A stretch of 31,514 nucleotides of DNA. Origin: Acidaminococcus hominis. Its GTDB lineage: Bacteria; Bacillota; Negativicutes; Acidaminococcales; Acidaminococcaceae. The DNA is taken from the NCBI RefSeq assembly GCF_021044795.1, contig NZ_JAJNOP010000025.1, one strand, 5' to 3'. Below the pieces are notes generated by a model, which was given only the letters and a program-made list of their open reading frames with translations, had not been told where the DNA came from and made no database searches. The first letter of the stretch is position 1. The number at the start of each line of letters is the position of its first letter. A program made the translations under genes and the position numbers. Of this stretch, positions 7,635 to 15,856 are shown one piece after another.

Positions 7635-8735
7635 GTGTTACTGGAAGAACTAAAACCGGAAATCAATGGTTTGAAAGACAAATTGCAGGAAATGAACGGG
7701 GCCCTGAAAATCCCCCAAAAGGAAGAACGGATTCAGGACCTGGAGCACCAGATGGCGGCTCCGGGGTTCTGGGACGATGCGGATAAGGCCCAAAAGGTGG
7801 CCCAGGAAGCCAACAATCTGAAAAGTGATGTGGATACCTTCCATTCCCTGGAAACGAAGATTGAGGATATTGAAACCCTGTGGGAAATGGCTGTGGAAGA
7901 AAACGACGACAGTCTCCAGGAAGAAATTGAGGGCGAGCTGGAAAAGGGCAAGAAGACTCTGGCGGACCTGGAACTGGGGCTGCTGCTCAGCGACCAGTAC
8001 GACAGCAACAATGCCATTTTGACCCTACACGCCGGGGCCGGCGGCACCGAGGCCCAGGACTGGACCAGCATGCTCATGCGGATGTTTACCCGCTATGCAG
8101 AGCGCAAGGGCTTTGCGGTGGAAATGCTGGACGTGCTCCCCGGGGAAGAAGCGGGCATCAAGAGTGCTACGCTGTCCATTAACGGGCACAATGCCTACGG
8201 GTATCTGAAAAGCGAAAAGGGTGTGCACCGGCTGGTGCGGATTTCTCCCTTTGACGCCAACGCCCGGCGGCACACGTCTTTCTCTGCGGTGGACGTGATG
8301 CCGGAAATCGACAACACGGTGGAAGTGAATATCAACATGGACGATGTGCGGGTGGACTACTACCGGGCCAGCGGCGCCGGCGGCCAGCACGTCAACAAGA
8401 CGTCTTCGGCAGTGCGGATGACCCACATTCCTACGGGGATTGTGGTGCAGTGCCAGAACGAACGTTCCCAGCTGCAAAACAAGGAACGCTGCCTGGCTCT
8501 CTTGCGGTCCAAGCTGTTTGAATACGAAAAGGCCATTCAGGACAAGAAAATCAGCGATTTGGCCGGGGATTACCAGGCCATCGAATGGGGCAGCCAGATT
8601 CGTTCCTACGTGTTCCAGCCCTATACCATGGTAAAGGATCACCGGACCGGTGCGGAAACCGGGAATGTGCAGGCCGTGATGGACGGCGACCTGGACCTGT
8701 TTGTGGAAAGTTATCTGCGCAGCCTGAAGCATTAA
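7635..8735 (+). CDS. prfB: Peptide chain release factor 2, encoded without the usual frameshift
   Basis: RF2 releases finished proteins at UGA and UAA. The 366 residues carry the RF2 recognition tripeptide SPF (in VRISPFDANARRHTSF) and the peptidyl-tRNA hydrolysis motif GGQ (in RASGAGGQHVNKTSSAVR). In many bacteria prfB has an in-frame UGA near codon 25 read by +1 frameshifting. Here the frame is open throughout: the corresponding place reads MNGALKIPQKEERI, and no CTTTGAC slippery site is present. Start GTG 7635 follows AAAGGG. A 29-base gap to the next gene suggests read-through into the envelope operon. Confidence 0.94.
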   Translation: MLLEELKPEINGLKDKLQEMNGALKIPQKEERIQDLEHQMAAPGFWDDADKAQKVAQEANNLKSDVDTFHSLETKIEDIETLWEMAVEENDDSLQEEIEGELEKGKKTLADLELGLLLSDQYDSNNAILTLHAGAGGTEAQDWTSMLMRMFTRYAERKGFAVEMLDVLPGEEAGIKSATLSINGHNAYGYLKSEKGVHRLVRISPFDANARRHTSFSAVDVMPEIDNTVEVNINMDDVRVDYYRASGAGGQHVNKTSSAVRMTHIPTGIVVQCQNERSQLQNKERCLALLRSKLFEYEKAIQDKKISDLAGDYQAIEWGSQIRSYVFQPYTMVKDHRTGAETGNVQAVMDGDLDLFVESYLRSLKH

Positions 8736-8764
8736 TGGGACTGGCTTAGGGAGAGTAACCGTAT

Positions 8765-10855
8765 ATGAAGAACTATAAAAAATTATTCGCGGCACTGGTG
8801 GGTCTGGGACTGGTTTGTTCCCTGAACCTGAACTGGCAGCGCATCCAGGTGGAAAAAGCCAACAAGCAGATTGAAACCGTGATGGAATACAACAGCCTGG
8901 TGCGGATTGCCCAGGAAGAAGGGGTTCCCAAGGAAACGGTGTTCAAGGAATTCAAGGACCGGGAGGTTACCACCCTGGCGGTGTTTGATACCAATCTGGA
9001 TAAATTGTCCCAAAGCGGGGCAGTGAATGTAGTGACCGGTGCCCAGCTGCTGAGCCAGAGAAAACTGGGGGCGCTGAGCCCTGCCTGGCAGGCCATTACG
9101 GACAATCCTGATTTTGTAACTGATGCAGTCTATCTGTCCGAGGGGCAGTCTCCCCGGGCCCTGAACGAGGCGGTGGAGGATATCCGGCTGCGCTTTGGGG
9201 CGGACCGGATTGTGGAGCTTAGTGCGGCGCCCCGGATCCTGCGGTTTACCGGGGATACGGTGGTGAGCAAGAACCCCATTGCCGGGGACCAGCGGGGAAT
9301 CCGGGAAATGGACCTGGGGCCCTCCACGGACGAACTCCAAGATGTAACGAAAAATGGCTTTATGGTAGCCATTCGCCCTACCAACTACAGCGAGCGGTAC
9401 ACGGCGGGGGCTGCCTCCGCCCCGGAACAGATCGAGGCGCTGTTTAACCGGTTGGATAACAGCGGGGCTACGGTGTCCCTGATGATTGGCAGCGGCAAGC
9501 AGATGCTGGGCAACAAGGAACAGCTGCCGCTGGTGGCCAAGGACCTGGATGCACGGCATATTACTCTGGGCATGGTGGAAGGGGTCACCCAATTGCAGTT
9601 TGTGAACCTGGAAGGGCTGACCAAGCTGGCGGACCTGACTCATTACCAGGTGGCCAGGACCTACGTGATTGCCGATGCGGAACAGCGGAAGATGCAGGTG
9701 TTTGATGCGTTCCGGCGCTGGTCCCTGTCCGACGAGGAACGGAATATCCGGGTGAACTACATCAAGACGTTCCTGACGCCCCGGGACAACAAGACCCTGC
9801 TCCAGACCAATCTGGACTATGTGGAAGCAGTGAACAAAGACGTGGCCAGCAAGGGCTTTACCTCTGGCCGGGCTGACATTTACCAGGTGTACCAGCCGTC
9901 CAAGCTGTGGTACATTCCGCTGGCTTTCTCTCTGGCAGCTGCCTGGTGTCTGTATTTCCTGCTGCTGGACGTGCTGCCGGAAAAACATTACACCAAAGCG
10001 GTGGTGGGCCTGGGGGCTGTGATTTCGGCCTCGGTATTTGGACCTACGCTGCTGGCCCGGCAGGGCATTGCCTTTGGGGCAGCGGTGATTTTCCCGGTGC
10101 TGTCCATGGCCCGGATGCTGGAAATCTGGAAGCGCCGGGGGCAGGAGGGCTCCTTTGGGGCCCTGGCCGGCCGGACGGTGGTGGATTTGTTTGTAACTAT
10201 GGTGTTATCCCTGATTGGCGCCAGCCTTCTTGGCGGGGTGCTCAGCGATACCCGGTTCCTTTTGGAAATGGATATCTACCGGGGGGTCAAGGCCACCTTT
10301 ATGCTGCCGGTGTGCCTGGTGTTCCTTCTGTTCATGAAGAACCACGGGTTCTGGAACAAAGGGGAAAACTGGCGTAAGCCGGTGGCCAGACTGGAAGGGT
10401 TCCTGAAGCGGCCGCTGAATCTCAACGCCTTTTTGGTGCTGGGAATCTTCGCTTTTGTGGCCTGGGTATTTATCGGCCGCAGCGGCCATACGGCCGGGGT
10501 GCCGGTGCCTGCCATTGAGCAGAAGCTGCGCTACTTCCTGGAGGAGACCATGTGGGCCCGTCCCCGGGAAAAGGAATTTATGATTGGCCATCCGGCCTTC
10601 TTCCTGGCGGCCTGGGCTGCCTGGAAAAAGCTGCCCACCTGGTTCTACGGGCTGTGTGCCGTGGGCGCGGTGATTGGCCAGGGGTCTTTGGTACAGACCT
10701 TCTGCCATATGCGTTCTCCCATTCTCATGTCCTATGTGCGGGCCTTGGATGGGTATGCGGTAGGGGTGGTGCTGGGGCTCATTGCCCTGGTACTGTTTGC
10801 CTGGGCTTATCCTCATGTGCAGCGCCTTTTGGCAAGGAGGGACACTCTTGGGTAA
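8765..10855 (+). CDS. DUF5693-like polytopic membrane protein
   Basis: Function unknown; 696 residues. An N-terminal hydrophobic segment (KLFAALVGLGLVCSL) is followed by a large region of about 370 residues that is probably extracytoplasmic. The C-terminal half has roughly eight hydrophobic helices, starting near LWYIPLAFSLAAAWCLYFLLL. The arrangement and its place next to csaB match the DUF5693 family as I know it; the name is from memory and not searched. It starts at ATG 8765 after GGGAGAG, and its end overlaps csaB by 8 bases, so the two are likely coupled. The neighbourhood suggests a part in surface-polymer synthesis or anchoring. Confidence 0.65.
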   Translation: MKNYKKLFAALVGLGLVCSLNLNWQRIQVEKANKQIETVMEYNSLVRIAQEEGVPKETVFKEFKDREVTTLAVFDTNLDKLSQSGAVNVVTGAQLLSQRKLGALSPAWQAITDNPDFVTDAVYLSEGQSPRALNEAVEDIRLRFGADRIVELSAAPRILRFTGDTVVSKNPIAGDQRGIREMDLGPSTDELQDVTKNGFMVAIRPTNYSERYTAGAASAPEQIEALFNRLDNSGATVSLMIGSGKQMLGNKEQLPLVAKDLDARHITLGMVEGVTQLQFVNLEGLTKLADLTHYQVARTYVIADAEQRKMQVFDAFRRWSLSDEERNIRVNYIKTFLTPRDNKTLLQTNLDYVEAVNKDVASKGFTSGRADIYQVYQPSKLWYIPLAFSLAAAWCLYFLLLDVLPEKHYTKAVVGLGAVISASVFGPTLLARQGIAFGAAVIFPVLSMARMLEIWKRRGQEGSFGALAGRTVVDLFVTMVLSLIGASLLGGVLSDTRFLLEMDIYRGVKATFMLPVCLVFLLFMKNHGFWNKGENWRKPVARLEGFLKRPLNLNAFLVLGIFAFVAWVFIGRSGHTAGVPVPAIEQKLRYFLEETMWARPREKEFMIGHPAFFLAAWAAWKKLPTWFYGLCAVGAVIGQGSLVQTFCHMRSPILMSYVRALDGYAVGVVLGLIALVLFAWAYPHVQRLLARRDTLG

Positions 10856-11936
10856 GATTCTGATTTCCGGCTACTACGGGTTTTCCAACGCCGGGGACGA
10901 AGCCATGCTGACGGCCATTATTACGGCTCTCAGAAAAAAGGACCCCAGTGTAGAAATTACCGTGATATCCGGTCATCCTGAAGCCACCAGCAAGCTGCAC
11001 CAGGTAAAGGCGGTGCACCGGTTTGCGCCCCTGGGAATCCTGAAGGCCATGCTGCACACGGACCTTTTGCTTTCGGGCGGGGGAAGCCTGCTGCAGAACG
11101 TGACCAGTCATATCAGTCTGTTGTATTATCTCAGCATTATTGCCCTGGCCCGGCTTTTGGGCCGGAGGGTGATGCTGTTTGCCCAGGGCATTGGGCCCAT
11201 TCGGGGCGGTGTGTGCCGGCTGCTCACCCGGCTGATTTGCAGCCGGGCGGACCTGATTACGGTCCGGGACGACGGTTCTCTGGAGGATTTAAATGCCATG
11301 GGGATTCCCGCCAGCCGGGTGCTGGTTACCTCGGATGCGGTGTTTTCCCTGCCGCCGGGACGAAAGGAAGAAGGAAAGCGGCTCCTGGCCAAGCTGGGGG
11401 TGGACCTGAACCGGCCGGTGGTGGGCTTTGCCCTGCGCCACTGGAAGGGGGAGGCACGGTTTAGCCGGGAGTTTGCCGGTGCGGCCGATGCCCTGAAGTG
11501 GGAGTTTGGGGCCCAGATTCTCTTTATTCCGCTACAATTTCCGGCGGACGCGGAGCTGTCCCAGGCGGTGGCAGCGGCTATGGAAAACCAGCAGGATGTG
11601 TATATGCTGGACCAGAAGTGCTCCACCCAGGAGTACCAGGACCTGATCAGCGGGCTGCATCTGCTGATTGGCATGCGGCTCCACGCCCTGGTGTTTGCGG
11701 CCATTAACGATGTGCCGCTGATGGCGGTTTCCTACGATCCCAAGGTGGACCGGTTTGTGGCCGGGATGAAGGGCAACGTGGTGAATACCATTGACAAGAT
11801 TACCGCTGGGGAAATCCTCTCCATGGCCCGGGAGCTGTGGCAGCAGGATGGCCGGCAGGGCCGGGAACAGATCCAGGCCCTGCGCCAGGAAGCGGAAAAG
11901 AATATTGAAAGAGCGGTGGAACTGAGCCGACAATAA
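10848..11936 (+). CDS. csaB: Polysaccharide pyruvyl transferase CsaB
   Basis: Transfers a pyruvyl ketal from phosphoenolpyruvate onto a wall polysaccharide; in several bacteria this creates the binding site for SLH-domain surface proteins. About 362 residues, usual length. Family motifs include LISGYYGFSNAGDEAML at the N-terminus, DLLLSGGGSLLQNVTS, FAQGIGPI, and a C-terminal IGMRLHALVFAA. The start is TTG 10848, directly after AAGGAGGG (10834-10841). The much earlier in-frame start would only add sequence inside the preceding gene. It overlaps the upstream gene by 8 bases and is followed by ftsE after 18 bases. Confidence 0.9.
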   Translation: MGKILISGYYGFSNAGDEAMLTAIITALRKKDPSVEITVISGHPEATSKLHQVKAVHRFAPLGILKAMLHTDLLLSGGGSLLQNVTSHISLLYYLSIIALARLLGRRVMLFAQGIGPIRGGVCRLLTRLICSRADLITVRDDGSLEDLNAMGIPASRVLVTSDAVFSLPPGRKEEGKRLLAKLGVDLNRPVVGFALRHWKGEARFSREFAGAADALKWEFGAQILFIPLQFPADAELSQAVAAAMENQQDVYMLDQKCSTQEYQDLISGLHLLIGMRLHALVFAAINDVPLMAVSYDPKVDRFVAGMKGNVVNTIDKITAGEILSMARELWQQDGRQGREQIQALRQEAEKNIERAVELSRQ

Positions 11937-11954
11937 TTGAAGGAGGCGGGAATC

Positions 11955-12641
11955 GTGCTGGTAATGAAGCATGCCGGTAAGGTATATCCAGGGGGAGCGG
12001 TGGCTCTTTCGGATATCAACGTGCATATTAAGCCGGGGGAATTTGTTTTTCTGGTAGGGCCCAGCGGGGCGGGGAAATCCACTTTTGTGCGGCTGATTTC
12101 CCGGGAAATCGAACCTACTTCCGGCCAGATTCTGGTAGATGGCGTGGATGTGATGAAGCTGCGGCGCAGTGAGATTCCTTTTCTCAGACGGCAGCTGGGC
12201 ATCGTATTCCAGGATTACCGCCTGCTGAACGATCGGACGGCTTACGAAAATATTGCCTTTGCCATGCAGGTCATTGAAACGCCTGCCCATAAAATCAAGA
12301 ACCGGGTCAACGAGGTGCTGGAACTGGTGGGACTGAAGGGCCGGGGGAAGAATTACCCCGGTGAGATGTCCGGCGGGGAACAGCAGCGGGTGGCCATTGC
12401 CAGGGCCATTGTCAACGATCCTTTGCTGGTGATTGCCGATGAGCCTACGGGCAACCTGGACCCGGAAACCAGTATGGAAATCATGAACATTTTCTCCCAG
12501 ATCAACCATAATGGAACCACCATTATCATGGCAACCCATGACAAGACCATGGTGGACTACATGCAAAAACGCGTCATTGCCATTGAAAATGGGCAGATCG
12601 TGCGGGATGATCTCAAAGGAGTTTACGGTTATGAACTTTAG
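11955..12641 (+). CDS. ftsE: Cell division ATP-binding protein FtsE
   Basis: The ATPase of the FtsEX complex, which controls peptidoglycan hydrolases at the division site. About 228 residues. Walker A GPSGAGKST, Q-loop VFQDYRLL, signature MSGGEQQRVAIARAI, Walker B VIADEPTGNLDP and switch histidine MATHDKTMV are all present. GTG 11955 lies 8 bases after AGGAGG (11941-11946); the ATG at 11964 is too far away to be the best choice. Its 3' end overlaps ftsX by 11 bases, as is usual for this pair. Confidence 0.94.
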   Translation: MLVMKHAGKVYPGGAVALSDINVHIKPGEFVFLVGPSGAGKSTFVRLISREIEPTSGQILVDGVDVMKLRRSEIPFLRRQLGIVFQDYRLLNDRTAYENIAFAMQVIETPAHKIKNRVNEVLELVGLKGRGKNYPGEMSGGEQQRVAIARAIVNDPLLVIADEPTGNLDPETSMEIMNIFSQINHNGTTIIMATHDKTMVDYMQKRVIAIENGQIVRDDLKGVYGYEL

Positions 12642-13518
12642 TACAATCTGGTATTATCTGAAAGAAACCTTTACCTCCCTGAAGCGCAATTCTCTCATGA
12701 GCATTGCGTCCATCTCCACGGTGGCGCTGTCCATTCTGGTGCTGGGGATGTTTCTTACCATGGTGCTGAATGTGAACAATCTGGCGAAGCATCTGGAAAA
12801 TCAGGTGCAGGTAACGGTGTATATGGCTGATTCGGCCACGGCTGATCAGTTAAAAAATATGGATGCCGCCTTGCGGGGCACCGAGGGCATTGTGAAGGTG
12901 ACCCCGGTGACCAAGGCCCAGGCTCTGAAGAATTTCAAGGAGCGGCTGGGGGAGCAGCAGAAGCTGCTGGACGCCCTGGGGGAAGACAACCCGTTCCCGT
13001 ATTCCTTTGAAATCCAGGTGGACCGGCCGGAACGGATTGGGCAGCTGGTACCCGTCATCGAAAAGATGCCCGGGGTGGAAACTGCCAAGTTCGGCCAGGA
13101 AGTGGTGGAACATATTTTTCAGCTGACCAGGATTCTTCGGGTGGGGGGCGTTGCGCTCATCCTGATGCTGGCCATTGCCACGCTGTTTATTATTTCCAAT
13201 ACCATCCGCATTACGGTATTTGCCCGGCGGCGGGAAGTGAATATTATGAAGTACGTGGGTGCCACGGACTGGTTTATCCGCTGGCCTTTCCTTTTGGAAG
13301 GGATGATTATCGGGTTTGTGGGGGCAGCCATTGCCGCCGCAGCCCTGTTCCAACTGTATAATGCGGCCCAGCAGAAAATCTACGCCACCCTGTCCTTCTT
13401 TCCTATGCTGCCCAGCTGGCCGTATATGTACTATCTGTGCGGCGGGCTGATTGTGGTGGGCACCCTGATTGGGGCCTGCGGCAGCAGCATTTCCCTGCGC
13501 AAGTTCCTGGACGTATAA
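12631..13518 (+). CDS. ftsX: Cell division permease-like protein FtsX
   Basis: The membrane half of FtsEX, 295 residues. The N-terminal cytoplasmic part and first membrane helix (SIASISTVALSILVLGMFLTMVL) are followed by an extracytoplasmic loop of about 110 residues with VQVTVYMADSATADQ. Three more helices lie near residues 165-190, 215-240 and 270-290. ATG 12631 follows AAAGGAG (12615-12621). FtsX passes the ATP signal to a hydrolase or its activator outside the membrane, and the next gene is a good candidate for that partner. Confidence 0.93.
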   Translation: MNFSTIWYYLKETFTSLKRNSLMSIASISTVALSILVLGMFLTMVLNVNNLAKHLENQVQVTVYMADSATADQLKNMDAALRGTEGIVKVTPVTKAQALKNFKERLGEQQKLLDALGEDNPFPYSFEIQVDRPERIGQLVPVIEKMPGVETAKFGQEVVEHIFQLTRILRVGGVALILMLAIATLFIISNTIRITVFARRREVNIMKYVGATDWFIRWPFLLEGMIIGFVGAAIAAAALFQLYNAAQQKIYATLSFFPMLPSWPYMYYLCGGLIVVGTLIGACGSSISLRKFLDV

Positions 13519-13531
13519 GGGGGGCGGGCGC

Positions 13532-14674
13532 ATGAAGAAAGGGAAAACGGGAGCAGCGCTCCTGGCGGCACTCCTTGTTTCGCTGCAGCTTTCGGCAGCG
13601 GTGACCCAGGCGGAATCCATTGAGGACAAGAAAGCGGAGCTGCAGGACGTGCAGCAGCAGATGGAAGAAAAGGACGCCCAGCGGGAAAACAAGAAGGCGG
13701 AAATCAAATCTGCGGTGGACCGGCTGATTGCTGCCCAGAACGAGCTGGCAGCGGCCAAACGGGAACTGGCGGAGGTGGAGGGCCGGCAGCGTGACCTGGA
13801 AATCCAGATCCGGCAGAACGAGGCGGCGCTCTACGCCAAGCAGCAGGATTACGACAGGACCCGGGAAATCTACAAAAAGCGTCTGCGGGATATTTATGAA
13901 AACGGTCAGGTGAATTACCTGGATGTGCTGCTGGGGTCCACGGATTTCCGGGATTTTGCGTCCCGGATGTTCCTGCTCCAGCGGGTAATCCACCGGGACT
14001 TTGCCCTGATTGCCCGGCTGGAAACCCAGAAGGAAGCCTTGCAGGCCCAGCAGGCTACCCTGGAGGCCAACAAGCGGGACCTGGACGCCACCCACGCCCA
14101 GGTAGCGGCCAAGCAGCAGCTGGTGCAGCAGAAGACGGCGGAACGGCAGGCCCTGTACGAACAGGCCCTGGCGGAAAAAGCCCAACTGGATGCGGAGTAC
14201 GAGGAACTCCAGCGCAGCAGTGCCCAGATTACGGACATGATCAAGCGCATGGAGGAGCAGGGACGGATTACGGCGGCCCAGCACGGCTCCGGACGGCTGA
14301 GCTGGCCCATCTACGGGGAGATTACGTCACCTTTTGGCTGGCGGGTACACCCCATTTGGGGAACCCAGATTTTCCACGCGGGGATTGATATTGCCTGCGA
14401 CTACGGCGACCCGATTCGGGCGGCCGATGGCGGCGTGGTAATCTACGCCGGCTGGATGGGCGGCTACGGCAATGCGGTTATGATTGACCATGGGGGCGGC
14501 CTGGTGACGCTGTACGGGCACAATACTTCGCTGAATGTCAGCGAAGGGGAGTCCGTCAGCAAGGGTCAGGTGATTGCCCAGGCCGGCAGTACCGGTGATT
14601 CCACCGGTCCCCACTGCCATTTTGAGGTCCGGGTCCACGGCGAGGTAACCCAGCCTTTGGATTATCTGCCGTAA
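13532..14674 (+). CDS. Secreted M23 peptidase with long coiled coil (EnvC/PcsB-like)
   Basis: Probable peptidoglycan hydrolase acting with FtsEX. 380 residues: a signal peptide ending near VTQAES, a coiled coil of about 220 residues rich in Glu, Lys, Gln and Ala (from SIEDKKAELQDVQQQM onward), then a LytM/M23 domain from about residue 260. The zinc and catalytic residues are present: HAGIDIACDYGDP supplies the H and D ligands and GPHCHFEVR the HxH. Unlike E. coli EnvC, whose LytM domain is degenerate, this one should be an active endopeptidase. ATG 13532 follows AAGGGGGGC. It sits 13 bases after ftsX and 15 before ctpA. Confidence 0.9.
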   Translation: MKKGKTGAALLAALLVSLQLSAAVTQAESIEDKKAELQDVQQQMEEKDAQRENKKAEIKSAVDRLIAAQNELAAAKRELAEVEGRQRDLEIQIRQNEAALYAKQQDYDRTREIYKKRLRDIYENGQVNYLDVLLGSTDFRDFASRMFLLQRVIHRDFALIARLETQKEALQAQQATLEANKRDLDATHAQVAAKQQLVQQKTAERQALYEQALAEKAQLDAEYEELQRSSAQITDMIKRMEEQGRITAAQHGSGRLSWPIYGEITSPFGWRVHPIWGTQIFHAGIDIACDYGDPIRAADGGVVIYAGWMGGYGNAVMIDHGGGLVTLYGHNTSLNVSEGESVSKGQVIAQAGSTGDSTGPHCHFEVRVHGEVTQPLDYLP

Positions 14675-14689
14675 AGGAGAAGAGAATCT

Positions 14690-15835
14690 ATGTTTAAGAA
14701 AAAATACAGCGCTGCGGCCCTCCTGGGAACGTTTTTCCTGTCTTTGGGGGTGTTCTGCGGCGGGTCCTATTATCTGCTGAAAAACTGGGTGGGGGATCCG
14801 GAGGCTCTGGGTGAGATTGTCCGGACCATGCATCTGATTCAGCAGCATTATGTAGGGGAAGCGGACCGGAAGAAGATTTATGATGGCGCCCTGAACGGGA
14901 TGGTGAAGCAGCTGGGGGACCCGTACTCCACCTATTTGGACAACCAGGATTTTGCTGCCCTGAATACCATGACCGAAGGCCATTTTGGCGGGGTGGGCAT
15001 GGTGATGGGCATGAAGGATGACCATACCTTTGTGGTGGTATCGCCCATTGAGGATACACCGGCCTACAAGGCGGGAATCAAGTCCGGGGACGTGCTGCTG
15101 CAGATTGACGGCAAGGAACTGGCGGGGGAAAGCCTCAGCGATGTGGTAAAGCAGATCCGGGGCCAGGACGGCACCCAGGTGCAGCTGCTGCTCCAGCGGG
15201 GGGAAGAAGAACCTCAGACCTACACCATTACCCGGGGGGATATTAAAATCAAGAGTGTCTACGGGAAAATGGAAGACGGCAATATCGGCTATATCCGGAT
15301 TACCAACTTCAGTGAGGATACCGGGAAGGATTTCCAGGCGGAGCTGAAGAAGCTGGAGGACCAGGGAATGAAAGCTCTGGTGCTGGACCTGCGGGACAAC
15401 CCGGGGGGACTGCTCAGCAGCGGGGTGGCCGTGGCCCAGTGCCTGGTGCCCAAGGGTCCCATTGTGTCGGTAACGGACAAGCAGGGCAAGACCATGACGG
15501 AATCGTCCACTTTGGACAAATTCCCGTATCCTCTGGCGGTGCTGGTGAACAAGGGAACGGCGTCGGCGGCAGAGATTGTGGCCGGGGCCATCCAGGACAC
15601 CCATGCGGGCCAGCTGTTTGGGGAGAAGACCTACGGCAAGGGCGTGGTGCAGAACGTGTTCCTGCTGTCCCCGGACACGGCGGTAAAGCTGACGGTAGCC
15701 AAGTACTATACCCCCAGCGGCCGGAGCATCGACAAGGTGGGGATTACGCCGGACGTGGCGGTGGCTGCGGAGGACGAGTACGGCACCAATCAGGTGCAGG
15801 CGGCGGAAGCGTATTTAAAAGAGCAGCTGCAATAA
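14690..15835 (+). CDS. Carboxy-terminal processing protease CtpA/S41 family
   Basis: A membrane-anchored or periplasmic serine protease, 381 residues. An N-terminal hydrophobic anchor (AALLGTFFLSLGVFCGGSYYLL) is followed by a PDZ domain (about residues 95-180; HFGGVGMVMGM, AYKAGIKSGDVLLQIDG) and the S41 core. The Ser-Lys dyad is visible: Ser in NKGTASAAEI and Lys in EKTYGKGVVQ. Such proteases often trim envelope proteins or peptidoglycan hydrolases, so the adjacent M23 hydrolase is a natural candidate substrate (inferred). Start ATG 14690 follows AAAGGAGAAGAG. Confidence 0.92.
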   Translation: MFKKKYSAAALLGTFFLSLGVFCGGSYYLLKNWVGDPEALGEIVRTMHLIQQHYVGEADRKKIYDGALNGMVKQLGDPYSTYLDNQDFAALNTMTEGHFGGVGMVMGMKDDHTFVVVSPIEDTPAYKAGIKSGDVLLQIDGKELAGESLSDVVKQIRGQDGTQVQLLLQRGEEEPQTYTITRGDIKIKSVYGKMEDGNIGYIRITNFSEDTGKDFQAELKKLEDQGMKALVLDLRDNPGGLLSSGVAVAQCLVPKGPIVSVTDKQGKTMTESSTLDKFPYPLAVLVNKGTASAAEIVAGAIQDTHAGQLFGEKTYGKGVVQNVFLLSPDTAVKLTVAKYYTPSGRSIDKVGITPDVAVAAEDEYGTNQVQAAEAYLKEQLQ

Positions 15836-15856
15836 CACAGGTCAGGAGAGTGTACG

